Shown: in pieces, positions 7,282-14,725 of the stretch | Numbering within the stretch: position 1 is the stretch's first letter | Layout of the letters: each line of letters starts with the position of its first letter | Source: Spirulina sp034932185 | GTDB lineage: Bacteria > Cyanobacteriota > Cyanobacteriia > Cyanobacteriales > Spirulinaceae | Assembly: GCF_034932185.1 (NCBI RefSeq) | Contig: NZ_JAYGHW010000094.1 | Span: 23,271 to 87,270 of the forward strand | Direction of reading: 5' to 3' | DNA: 64,000 nucleotides | The notes under the pieces: generated by a model | Told to the model about the DNA's origin: nothing | The model's input: only the letters and a program-made list of their open reading frames with translations | The model's database searches: none | Made by a program: the position numbers and the translations under genes

Positions 7282-9084
7282 CTAACTCACCGCTGCCTCA
7301 TACCACCCCTGAATCACCTCCACCACTGCATCAATGGGGATCTCTTCACTGGTTTTCGTCGCCCGCTGCACCACTTCCACTTTGCCCGCTTTGAGCGATC
7401 GCCCCGTCACAATCCGGTAGGGAATACCGATCAAATCCGCATCTTTAAACTTCACCCCCGCCCGCTCGTTCCGGTCATCTAAGAGGGTTTCAATCCCCGC
7501 TGCTGTTAGGTCTTGGTAGAGTTTTTCGGCAGCGGCGATCGCCTCCCCATCGTTCATATTGGGAATCACAATGATCACCGTATAGGGGGCAATGGCCACG
7601 GGCCAAATAATCCCATCCCCATCATGGCATTGCTCCACCGCCGCCTGAGCCAACCGGGACACCCCCACACCATAACAACCCATCACCAGAGGCAACTCTT
7701 CCCCCGCCTCATTGGTAAACGTCGCCCCCAACGCTGCGGAATATTTCGTGCCGAGTTGGAAAATATGGCCCACCTCAATGCCCCGTGCCGATAGCAGGGT
7801 TTGGTTAGGATCATGGAGAGCCTGATCCCCCGCCATCGCTTTGCGCACATCTACCACTGTTGGTAACGTGAACTGCTCCCCCCAATTGGCCCCAAAAACG
7901 TGATGACCCGGCTCATTAGCCCCCGTCACAAAATGCTTCAATTCCACCGCTGTTTCATCCACCCAGCGGATCAAGTGGGGATGCACCGAAGGCATATGGG
8001 CAATATAATCATCCCCTAAATCCGGGGCAATATAGCCTAAGGGCAAAGGTTTAGCGGCCCATTTTCCCTGAGCTTCCGCATCGGGAACTTCCACGGCTAA
8101 AACGGTACTGGCCCCCAACTCCGGAGCCAACCGCGCCGCCGCGTTATACAACTTCACATCATTCACATCCTGATCGCCGCGAATACTCACCAATAGCAAA
8201 ACTAATAAGCCTGTATCATAGGTGACTTGATACAGCACATTTTTTAAAATCGCGCTGGGGGAACATTGGGCATATTCCGCTAAGGTTGCAATGGTGGGGG
8301 TGTTAGGGGTAGAGCGTTTTTCGTAGGCGGTGAAGGGGGAAGGAATGGCGGGGGTGGGAATGGCGATCGCCTTTTCCACATTGGCCGCATAGTGACCATC
8401 GGCGGTGTAGAGAATCTCATCCTCACCAATATCGGCAATCACCATAAATTCCTGAGAACCGGAGCCGCCAATGGCCCCGGAATCCGCCTCCACTGCCACA
8501 AATTCCACCCCACAGCGGCGGAACATATTGCGATAGGCCTGATCCATTGCCCCATAGGTGGCCTTTAAATCCTCAGCATCAGCATGGAAAGAATAACCAT
8601 CCTTCATAATGAATTCCCGGCCCCGCATCAACCCAAACCGGGGGCGAATTTCGTCGCGGAATTTGCTTTGAATTTGATAAAGGTGTTGGGGGAGTTGGCG
8701 GTAGGAGCGGATCATGTCTTTGGCGATCGCCGTGATCACCTCCTCATGGGTGGGGCCCATGGCCACATCCCGACCCTGGCGATCCTGAAAGGCAAACATA
8801 ATCCCTTCCGCCTTCGTGTAGGTATCCCAGCGTCCCGATTCCTGCCACAGTTCCGCCGGTTGTAGTTGGGGCAATAGGCATTCCTGCGCCCCCGTTGCAT
8901 CCATTTCTTCCCGGACAATTTGCGACACCTTCCGCAACACCCGCCACATTAACGGCAAATAACTATAGACCCCGCTGCCAATGCGCCGGATATACCCCGC
9001 CCGGAGCAGGAGTTGATGGCTGGGAATCACCGCTTCAGCAGGGGATTCCCGGAGGGTGACGAAAAGCATCTGGGAGAGGCGCAT
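7282..9084 (-). CDS. proS: Prolyl-tRNA synthetase, bacterial (ProS type 1)
   Basis: ProRS charges tRNA-Pro in the cytoplasm. From ATG 9084 the protein has 600 residues. Class II motifs are visible: motif 1 region LPLMWRVLRKVSQIVREEMD, motif 2 with KFRDEIRPRFGLMRGREF, and motif 3 with GCYGVGVSRLAQA. The long stretch between motifs 2 and 3 is the bacterial INS editing domain that removes mischarged Ala, and an anticodon-binding domain begins near PVAIAPYTVIIV. An in-frame start 30 bases further upstream is rejected because AAGGAAC lies at the right distance before ATG 9084. The gene is divergent from the aminotransferase gene. Confidence 0.96.
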   Translation of the reverse strand: MRLSQMLFVTLRESPAEAVIPSHQLLLRAGYIRRIGSGVYSYLPLMWRVLRKVSQIVREEMDATGAQECLLPQLQPAELWQESGRWDTYTKAEGIMFAFQDRQGRDVAMGPTHEEVITAIAKDMIRSYRQLPQHLYQIQSKFRDEIRPRFGLMRGREFIMKDGYSFHADAEDLKATYGAMDQAYRNMFRRCGVEFVAVEADSGAIGGSGSQEFMVIADIGEDEILYTADGHYAANVEKAIAIPTPAIPSPFTAYEKRSTPNTPTIATLAEYAQCSPSAILKNVLYQVTYDTGLLVLLLVSIRGDQDVNDVKLYNAAARLAPELGASTVLAVEVPDAEAQGKWAAKPLPLGYIAPDLGDDYIAHMPSVHPHLIRWVDETAVELKHFVTGANEPGHHVFGANWGEQFTLPTVVDVRKAMAGDQALHDPNQTLLSARGIEVGHIFQLGTKYSAALGATFTNEAGEELPLVMGCYGVGVSRLAQAAVEQCHDGDGIIWPVAIAPYTVIIVIPNMNDGEAIAAAEKLYQDLTAAGIETLLDDRNERAGVKFKDADLIGIPYRIVTGRSLKAGKVEVVQRATKTSEEIPIDAVVEVIQGWYEAAVS

Positions 9085-9224
9085 GGCAAGGTTCCTTCGG
9101 TGATAACGGGCCATTTCCTAGAATATCAGAACGTCAGGGACGCACCCCCAACCCCTTGCCACCGGCCGCAAACCCGATTAGAATCAACCTCTTAACGGCT
9201 TGTTAATCTTGTCTTTTTCCTCCC

Positions 9225-10430
9225 ATGCGTGAAAATTGGATTGCCCCGGCGGATCGCTTGGGTTCACTGCCTCCCTACGTTTTTGCTCGTTTAGATGAAT
9301 TGAAAGCCCGCGCCCGTGAGCAGGGTCTGGATTTGATTGATTTAGGGATGGGCAATCCCGATGGGATGGCCCCCCGGCCGGTGATTGATGCGGCGATCGC
9401 CGCCTTTGAAAATCCCCTTGTCCATGGTTATCCCCCCTTTGAAGGTACAGCGGATTTTCGCCACGCGATCACAGAATGGTACAAACGTTGTTACAAAGTC
9501 GATCTCGATCCCGATAGTGAGGCGTTGCCGCTGTTGGGGTCAAAGGAGGGGTTAACCCATTTGGCCCTCGCCTATGTCAATCCGGGGGATGTGGTACTGG
9601 TTCCCAGTCCTGCCTATCCGGCCCATTTTCGGGGGCCGCTGATTGCTGGGGCGGATCTGCAAACCATGGAATTATCCGCCGAAGGGAATTGGCTGATTGA
9701 TATTCAAGCCATCCCCGAAGATGTCGCCCGCCGCGCTAAACTCCTCTATTTCAACTATCCCAACAACCCGACAGCGGCCACCGCTCCCCGTGAATTTTTC
9801 GAGGAAATGGTAGACTTTGCCCGCCATTATGAAATCTTGCTGGTGCATGATCTCTGTTATGCCGAATTGGCCTTTGATGGTTATCAACCGACGAGTTTGC
9901 TAGAAATTCCCGGCGGCAAAGAAATTGGTGTCGAATTTCACACCCTTTCTAAAACCTACAATATGGCCGGTTGGCGTGTGGGGTTTGCGGTGGGTAAGAG
10001 CGAAATTATCCAAGGCTTACGGACGCTAAAAACCAATTTAGACTACGGCATTTTTTCCGCGATTCAAGCGGCGGCCCAAACGGCGTTACAGTTACCCGAT
10101 GAATATGTGCAACGGGTACAACAACGCTATCGAGAGCGGCGGGATTTCCTGTTAGCGGGTTTAGCAGAGTTGGGTTGGTCGGTGGCCCCGACGAAGGCAA
10201 CGATGTACCTGTGGATTCCTTGTTCTGTGGGGATGACTTCGGCGGATTTTGCCCTGGATTTGTTGCAAAAAACGGGGGTGGTGGTTACGCCGGGCAGTGC
10301 CTTTGGTGCGGGGGGTGAGGGTTATGTGCGGGTGAGCCTAATTGCGGATTGCGATCGCCTCGGTGAAGCCATCAGCCGCCTCAAGCAAGCGGGCATCCGC
10401 TACGACTACAGCACCGCCGGGGTGAGTTAA
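9225..10430 (+). CDS. Class I/II PLP aminotransferase (aspartate or LL-diaminopimelate type)
   Basis: This is a fold-type I PLP enzyme of 401 residues. The closest recalled relatives are cyanobacterial proteins annotated as aspartate or LL-diaminopimelate aminotransferases; the specificity cannot be settled by eye. Motifs include DLGMGNPDG near residue 43, FNYPNNPTAATAP (substrate carboxylate and PLP contact), HDLCYAELAFDG (Asp to PLP nitrogen), and TLSKTYNMAGWRVGF with the Schiff-base Lys. The C-terminal arginine region YVRVSLIADCDRL is present. Its last 65 bases plus the downstream hairpin are duplicated at 14171-14272, on the far side of the AT-rich island. Confidence 0.88.
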   Translation: MRENWIAPADRLGSLPPYVFARLDELKARAREQGLDLIDLGMGNPDGMAPRPVIDAAIAAFENPLVHGYPPFEGTADFRHAITEWYKRCYKVDLDPDSEALPLLGSKEGLTHLALAYVNPGDVVLVPSPAYPAHFRGPLIAGADLQTMELSAEGNWLIDIQAIPEDVARRAKLLYFNYPNNPTAATAPREFFEEMVDFARHYEILLVHDLCYAELAFDGYQPTSLLEIPGGKEIGVEFHTLSKTYNMAGWRVGFAVGKSEIIQGLRTLKTNLDYGIFSAIQAAAQTALQLPDEYVQRVQQRYRERRDFLLAGLAELGWSVAPTKATMYLWIPCSVGMTSADFALDLLQKTGVVVTPGSAFGAGGEGYVRVSLIADCDRLGEAISRLKQAGIRYDYSTAGVS

Positions 10431-10456
10431 CGGGTAAGGAGAAGGGGGGCGATCGC
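10366..10456 (+). repeat. Direct repeat flanking the AT-rich island, left copy
   Basis: This covers the final codons of the aminotransferase gene, its stop and the start of the downstream GC-rich hairpin. A 38-base stretch (10381-10418) is identical to 14186-14223, and similarity continues through GAGTTAACGGG and TAAGGAGAAGGGGGGCGATC. Confidence 0.9.
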
Positions 10457-10468
10457 GCCCCTCTCGTT
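10436..10468 (+). terminator. Possible hairpin terminator after the aminotransferase gene
   Basis: GAAGGGGGGCGATCGC is followed by GCCCCTCTCGTTT, giving a GC-rich imperfect stem centred on a HIP1 octamer, six bases after the stop. The T tract is short, so intrinsic termination is only possible. Confidence 0.35.
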
Positions 10469-10554
10469 TCCCTGTTGAGGAGGCTTTGCCATTTATCGCC
10501 ATGCTAAAATATGGTCAATGTTAGTAGCTTGTCAGAGAATGGGGGATTTTTGTG

Positions 10555-10938
10555 ATGGATGTTTTAATTGAATCAACCCAAGATTTTGAAAAAGATCTCA
10601 AAAGCCTCAGTGATCCTGAAAGAAATATTGCCATTCAAAAAATTAATGATTGTGCTGCTCTTTTCCCAGAACATCAATCCAATGGCTATCGAAAACTGCG
10701 GCGAATTTGTTTACCATCAGGTTTGAGCGGATATGAATCTTCTGTTTTTACCTTAAGAGTCTCACAAAAATTAAGGGTTATTCTGGCTGTAGATGAAGAT
10801 CCTATTTTTGACCAATTTATTTTTACACTTTTCCGGGTTGTTAAACGAGATGAGATTGAGCAGGTCTACCGAGGCATTGCAGAATCGTTATACCAAGAAA
10901 TCCGCCATCATGATCGAGAACTAGCCACAATTTCATGA
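10555..10938 (+). CDS. RelE/ParE-superfamily-like protein, possible mRNA interferase toxin
   Basis: The 127-residue product has the length and pattern of RelE-fold proteins. An N-terminal helical part (FEKDLKSLSDPERNIAIQKI) is followed by beta strands carrying basic residues (YRKLRR, VFTLRVSQKLRVILAV) and a last strand FTLFRVVKRDEIEQVYRG. RelE toxins cleave mRNA on the ribosome and are paired with a small antitoxin; none that is intact lies next to it, only a 24-codon frame downstream. The gene is AT-rich and without HIP1 sites, as is the rest of the island. ATG 10555 is preferred over a GTG one codon earlier. Confidence 0.55.
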   Translation: MDVLIESTQDFEKDLKSLSDPERNIAIQKINDCAALFPEHQSNGYRKLRRICLPSGLSGYESSVFTLRVSQKLRVILAVDEDPIFDQFIFTLFRVVKRDEIEQVYRGIAESLYQEIRHHDRELATIS

Positions 10939-10947
10939 TTTTTCACC

Positions 10948-11022
10948 ATGGCTCAAACCCTCACTCTTTATGATGAATATGGCATTATTCATGAAGCGAT
11001 GAAAATTTTTGCAGTTGAGTAG
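10948..11022 (+). pseudogene. Short truncated reading frame after the RelE-like gene
   Basis: A 24-codon frame (MAQTLTLYDEYGIIHEAMK, then IFAVE and stop) starts nine bases after the RelE-like gene. Its position fits an antitoxin, but it is too short for one, so it may be the N-terminal remnant of a partner gene cut at the island's internal junction. No function can be assigned. Confidence 0.3.
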
Positions 11023-11042
11023 AGTTTATACCCACACTACTG

Positions 11043-11849
11043 CTAGAAAGACTGAAGAAACGCATTCCAGTTATCTTGATCTTCCATTTGCATTGTTTGT
11101 TGATTTTTAGGTTGTAATGCTAGCCAATGCTCATAATCAGCTTTCAACTCTTTATGGGTTTTAGAATTATTCCAATTCTGCCATTCCTCATCAGTTGCAA
11201 ATTCATATTGTCCATTCAGATGTTCATTTAATTTCTTCCATGCCTTTTCGCTATTGTTTCCCAATAATCGTCTTAATCGCTGATCTATTTGATCTATTCC
11301 CAAGATATTTCTGAGAATATCTTCCAATAGTCCCGTTTGTACAAAGCTAGCATAATAATCAGGATCTTTTGTTATAAAGTCAATTACTGACCTTCCCCAA
11401 AATCTCTCGATTAAAGGGTCTAAAACCTCAAGAGAATAATGTATTGTTAACTTATCCATTCTTTCACTATTTGTTGGCATTGCCAAGTGAATAAGTTGGT
11501 TTCTAAGTCTACCAAATTTATTATATTGTTCAGCTTTATCAAGTTTAATTCCTGTCGTTGCCCATAGTTGATCAGGTAATTCCTCATATGATAAAGTACG
11601 ACCTTTTTCTAATAAATCTACCATTGTAAGAGTACCTTGATTAGAAGAGGCTTTTGGTAGTTTGGAGAAAATTAGAAGGGGATGTTCTTGAGCTATTCGA
11701 GCTTTCAGTAAAATTTCGGCTGCATGAGCCGCATGCACTACACACATGAGCTTGTCACCCTGTAACGCTTCCATGAACGCATTGCGAAAAAGTAGCATAC
11801 CTGTTCGCCTCATATTTCGAGGGACATCATTCATAGACGCTTTATCCAT
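11043..11849 (-). CDS. HEPN-like protein with an Rx4H motif
   Basis: From ATG 11849 the product has 268 residues; an upstream TTG at 11867 is possible. The N-terminal half is helical with VVHAAHAAEILLKARIAQEH, then KFGRLRNQLIHLAMP. RNQLIH satisfies the R-x4-H catalytic signature of HEPN ribonucleases (family knowledge). The C-terminal half is Gln- and Trp-rich and unassigned. HEPN proteins act as RNases in toxin-antitoxin and abortive-infection systems, but many are inactive or have other roles, so nuclease activity is an inference. It is on the same strand as the two membrane-protein genes, 191 bases after the nearer one, and shares the island's AT-rich composition. Confidence 0.6.
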   Translation of the reverse strand: MDKASMNDVPRNMRRTGMLLFRNAFMEALQGDKLMCVVHAAHAAEILLKARIAQEHPLLIFSKLPKASSNQGTLTMVDLLEKGRTLSYEELPDQLWATTGIKLDKAEQYNKFGRLRNQLIHLAMPTNSERMDKLTIHYSLEVLDPLIERFWGRSVIDFITKDPDYYASFVQTGLLEDILRNILGIDQIDQRLRRLLGNNSEKAWKKLNEHLNGQYEFATDEEWQNWNNSKTHKELKADYEHWLALQPKNQQTMQMEDQDNWNAFLQSF

Positions 11850-11960
11850 ATTATCACCGTAACTCAAACTAGTTTAGCTAATTGTCCTAGATATTAACAC
11901 CATTATCCTGGATCTTCTCTTGATTGATACAGCTTGTTCAGAAATCATCTGATTGGTTTT

Positions 11961-12004
11961 CAAAGTCCCTCTCCCGCTCTGGGAGAGGGATTTAGGGTGA
12001 GGGC
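11961..12004 (-). repeat. CCCTCTCCC..GGGAGAGGG repeat, copy 2
   Basis: An inverted repeat with arms CCCTCTCCC and GGGAGAGGG, followed by ATTTAGGGTGAGGG. It is related to the element at 3105. It separates the HEPN-like gene from the membrane-protein gene and may end the upstream transcript. Confidence 0.65.
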
Positions 12005-12040
12005 AATGTGTTAAGCAATTGGCGAACAGGCTGTATTGAC

Positions 12041-13237
12041 CTATTTATCAATATACTCAACGCTCCAAGATATTTGCCGACCTGAACGACCTGAACGGGA
12101 AAGCCGAAACCCTTCGTAGTCGAAAGTTTCAGGATTTTTAGTAATAAATGAACTAGATACACCAAGCAATTTTGCAATTTGATTGGTTGTTAACTCTGAG
12201 CCTTCAGATGCGGCCTTCATTAAAGGTTCTAAATATTTTGAAGAGTCTTCTACTGGTAATGAAGGAGATTCGATCTTTGATTTAGGTATAGATTTATTAG
12301 TAGTAGATGGATAAAAAACCTTAGCAAATGATTGGGTAAATGCTGAAGCAATGCGAGAATTTGAAACAATTAAGTAAGCGGTAAAATTCGCTGAAGCAAA
12401 TCCAACGACTGCATACTTCACAATAGGAAGCTGACGATTATTTTTAAAACGTCGATCCGGGCCACCATCGCGGCGAACATATTTCCATGTTTTTCCAATA
12501 ACAGTTGCATCACTGGGCAATGATTCTTGCTCCACATATTCGAGCTTTTCTAAAAAAACTTTAATTTCGTTGTAAGGAATTGCACTGTAAATACCATCTT
12601 GAAATACGAAAAAACGATCAGGAAGGAGGTAAAATTTGATGTTTCCAGCATCAACACCCCAAACTTCTACATTGGTTTTAAGTAGTTTTGGGGCTTGTTT
12701 ACCTATTTTTGCAATATGACGAATTAATGCAGAATTAGAACCGGCATTTCTTTTCCAATCACTGACAGAAACTTTGGATTTCAATCGCCATGATCTTTGA
12801 GTTTTACCTAGATTGACAAAAAGTTCAATTTCATGACTGAACTTCTTCTCTGAATCGTTATCTGAAAATTCATAGAAAAGCGGCGTAGTTTTTCGTTTAA
12901 TATCTTGCTGGTAAACTACATAAGTTATGACGAAAAAAACAATTAACACTATGGTAGAAAGAACATTAGAAACTGGTTGCAGAATTCCTACAAGTATTAT
13001 TGCAGCAATTGCCCAATACAAAGAGTTATAAGGACTTTTCACTCGTTTATTGATTTGATCAATGATCTCTGCTGCAGATCTATCTAAAATAACTTCTTCA
13101 TATGTTTCCGAAACTTTTTGTGTAGAGCCATAAGCCCTCTCCGCCTTTTTATAGTGTTTCTGTTGATATACATTGCCTTGTTTGCCAACCTTAATTAAGG
13201 TATCTGGAATTTTTGTATCTTTTTTTGATTTAGACAT
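12041..13237 (-). CDS. Two-TM protein with a cytoplasmic domain and C-terminal winged-helix-like segment
   Basis: I do not recognise this as a characterised protein. From ATG 13237 it has 398 residues: a basic N-terminal part (about 1-80), two hydrophobic helices (about 85-125, including WAIAAIILVGILQP and IVLIVFFVITYVVY), a soluble region with FYLLPDRFFVF, then KTWKYVRRDGGPDRRFKNNR, a phrase recalled from bacterial proteins of unknown function that carry DUF4236-like domains. The last 60 residues (TTNQIAKLLGVSSSFITKNP, then GRSGRQISW) look like a small winged-helix or HTH unit. The gene starts 11 bases after the nuclease-like gene with GAGG as ribosome site; ATG 13252 is an alternative that would overlap it by 4 bases. 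Confidence 0.6.
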   Translation of the reverse strand: MSKSKKDTKIPDTLIKVGKQGNVYQQKHYKKAERAYGSTQKVSETYEEVILDRSAAEIIDQINKRVKSPYNSLYWAIAAIILVGILQPVSNVLSTIVLIVFFVITYVVYQQDIKRKTTPLFYEFSDNDSEKKFSHEIELFVNLGKTQRSWRLKSKVSVSDWKRNAGSNSALIRHIAKIGKQAPKLLKTNVEVWGVDAGNIKFYLLPDRFFVFQDGIYSAIPYNEIKVFLEKLEYVEQESLPSDATVIGKTWKYVRRDGGPDRRFKNNRQLPIVKYAVVGFASANFTAYLIVSNSRIASAFTQSFAKVFYPSTTNKSIPKSKIESPSLPVEDSSKYLEPLMKAASEGSELTTNQIAKLLGVSSSFITKNPETFDYEGFRLSRSGRSGRQISWSVEYIDK

Positions 13238-13248
13238 TGCAAAAAACC

Positions 13249-13968
13249 TCATTGATTGTTAACTGGAAATGATTGCCTTATTTGGCTAAAACGATACTGA
13301 TTTGCAATAAATACTCCTGATATAAGAGTGATGGCTAATCCAAAGCAAATAATAAAAAAATTTGCTTTGATTAAATTAGGTTTTTGCGGCAAACTTTTGA
13401 CAACATTACTTACATCTTTTGGAGGCAACAAAACTTTGTAAAGACGGCTTGAAAAAAGATGGACATCATTTTCAAGCTCCAGATTGTAAACTCTGTTAGA
13501 TTCTAGTATTTTAGAGTTATTAATGGCTTTAATTAGCTTAGGATCAGGGGAACTTGGACGAAAATTATCCCACTGATATTCATGACTTTCGTAGAAAATT
13601 TGAAATTCTGTAATATCAAAAAGTCTAGCTTCATCTTTGTCAGCAACCACCAAAAACTCAACCTCATGCAAACGATTTTTTTTGAACAAGCGGTTAATAT
13701 AATATACCGCTTGTGCAACAACTTTTGCTGAAATTTTTGTGTCAGTAAGAGTAACTGAATACTTAAATTCAAATAGAACTTTATTAACTAATAAATCATG
13801 CCTTTCTTTAGTCTTGACTGGCAAAGAAAATTCTCTAATGTAAGCTGCTTTGACTTCCTCTTCATTAGTTGCACTTCGCAAGGCAGAAGAAAAATTGAAC
13901 TGTTGACACTCTGACCATATCTGTCTATGCCGATTTGCTTGCTTTGTTTGTTGTTCCCACACTCCCAT
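13249..13968 (-). CDS. Predicted PD-(D/E)XK nuclease-like protein with a C-terminal membrane helix
   Basis: From ATG 13968 the product has 239 residues. The N-terminal domain shows the nuclease-fold order: Glu in ATNEEEVKAAY, Asp in RHDLLV, the E-x-K of LFEFKYS, and Gln in KVVAQAVYYINRL, all expected for PD-(D/E)XK enzymes. The strand VEFLVVADKDEARLF also fits. A single hydrophobic helix near the end (FFIICFGLAITLISGVFI) would anchor it in the membrane with the nuclease domain probably cytoplasmic. Similar nuclease-like modules precede N6-methylase proteins, but no methylase is present. A strong promoter lies 42 bases upstream of the start. It is first of a two- or three-gene unit. Confidence 0.6.
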   Translation of the reverse strand: MGVWEQQTKQANRHRQIWSECQQFNFSSALRSATNEEEVKAAYIREFSLPVKTKERHDLLVNKVLFEFKYSVTLTDTKISAKVVAQAVYYINRLFKKNRLHEVEFLVVADKDEARLFDITEFQIFYESHEYQWDNFRPSSPDPKLIKAINNSKILESNRVYNLELENDVHLFSSRLYKVLLPPKDVSNVVKSLPQKPNLIKANFFIICFGLAITLISGVFIANQYRFSQIRQSFPVNNQ

Positions 13969-14009
13969 ATTCAAAAACCTTTTGTTAAAATTATATTTAT
14001 GCCCTGATT

Positions 14010-14038
14010 ATTATAGCTTATTTTAGAGATGCCGTCAA
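14010..14038 (-). promoter_or_regulatory. Near-consensus sigma70-type promoter for the island operon
   Basis: On the minus strand TTGACG (14038-14033) is separated by exactly 17 bases from TATAAT (14015-14010). The predicted start of transcription lies about 35 bases before ATG 13968. The -10 box is perfect and the -35 differs by one base. Confidence 0.75.
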
Positions 14039-14090
14039 TGAATCGTTGTGTTATTTGGATTTTTGTAACATAGCTCACATATTATTAGGC

Positions 14091-14171
14091 ATGACTTCTC
14101 GCGAGATTCCCTTGCGTGTCTTTGCCGCCTGTAGACGTGAAGCCGAGCACCTTGGTTTTGTCGTTCGCTAA
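14091..14171 (+). pseudogene. Short gene remnant at the right end of the island
   Basis: A 26-codon frame from ATG 14091 (MTSREIPLRVFAACRREAEH and six more residues) ends where the right direct repeat begins. It is GC-richer than the island, like native DNA, and its basic amphipathic beginning looks like the start of a protein whose rest was lost. I do not recognise the family. Confidence 0.3.
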
Positions 14172-14272
14172 AGCCATCAACCACATCAAGCAAGCGGGCA
14201 TCCGCTACGACTACAGCACCGCCAGGGCGAGTTAACGGGGTTAGAGTGGCTAAGGAGAAGGGGGGCGATCGC
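14171..14272 (+). repeat. Direct repeat flanking the AT-rich island, right copy
   Basis: This is a partial duplicate of the aminotransferase 3' end: 38 identical bases at 14186-14223, then GAGTTAACGGG. An 11-base insertion (GTTAGAGTGGC) comes next, followed by TAAGGAGAAGGGGGGCGATC as in the left copy. It belongs to no gene here. Confidence 0.9.
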
Positions 14273-14282
14273 CCCTCAATCT

Positions 14283-14348
14283 CAGGTTTGGACTGATGCC
14301 GAATTGATGGCATTGGCCGGTAATGGGCAGTATTGCGTTAGTAAATAA
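14283..14348 (+). pseudogene. Possible N-terminal remnant of a Uma2-family gene
   Basis: The frame reads QVWTDAELMALAGNGQYCVS followed by K and a stop. The pattern resembles the WTDEELLAL..GDGHRYEL opening of Uma2 (DUF820) proteins, which are very common in cyanobacteria, but it is cut short. It lies just after the right direct repeat and overlaps the end of the minus-strand zinc-ribbon gene. Confidence 0.25.
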
Positions 14349-14643
14349 TGCCATAATTGAGTTCAGCACAACCTTGACAAATTTGATTATCATGCATCCA
14401 ACCACGAAGTTTTCGCTGTTGGCAATCCTGACAAACTTGAAAATAACGTTTGTCTTCTAAAATTGCCAAAATTTGACCATCAATTTCCTCGGCTGAGGAT
14501 GTTGTCGGCATGGTGGCAGCGATTGACCAATCAGATTGCGGCTCATGGGGATGGGGCCAGGAGATGTGACAAACAGAAATATTTAATTCAGCGTCTCCTG
14601 GTTCAACCTTGATAAATTGGGAAATGATCTCTGTATCATTCAT
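14338..14643 (-). CDS. Small protein with a C-terminal zinc-ribbon-like CxxC..CxxC
   Basis: The 101-residue product has no assigned role. The C-terminal part contains CQDC and, 16 residues later, CQGC, a spacing suited to one zinc ion, followed by AELNYGIIY. The middle is Ser/Pro-rich. Comparable small proteins with this CQxC..CxGCA pattern occur in other cyanobacteria. It lies 82 bases downstream of tgt on the same strand and outside the direct repeats, so it is probably a native gene and not part of the island. Confidence 0.6.
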   Translation of the reverse strand: MNDTEIISQFIKVEPGDAELNISVCHISWPHPHEPQSDWSIAATMPTTSSAEEIDGQILAILEDKRYFQVCQDCQQRKLRGWMHDNQICQGCAELNYGIIY

Positions 14644-14725
14644 GATTCATCATTTTGCATTAATGCTAAGAGAGATGTTTTAATCTTAAACGGGGCTGAC
14701 AATACCAATATTGCTAACAATTGAA

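Noticed and set aside
10366..14272. Insertion sequence or integrase explaining the island
   Set aside because: No transposase or recombinase frame is visible inside; the mechanism of entry remains unknown.
14035..14313. Minus-strand 92-codon frame across the right direct repeat
   Set aside because: It is antisense to duplicated aminotransferase sequence and shows no domain.
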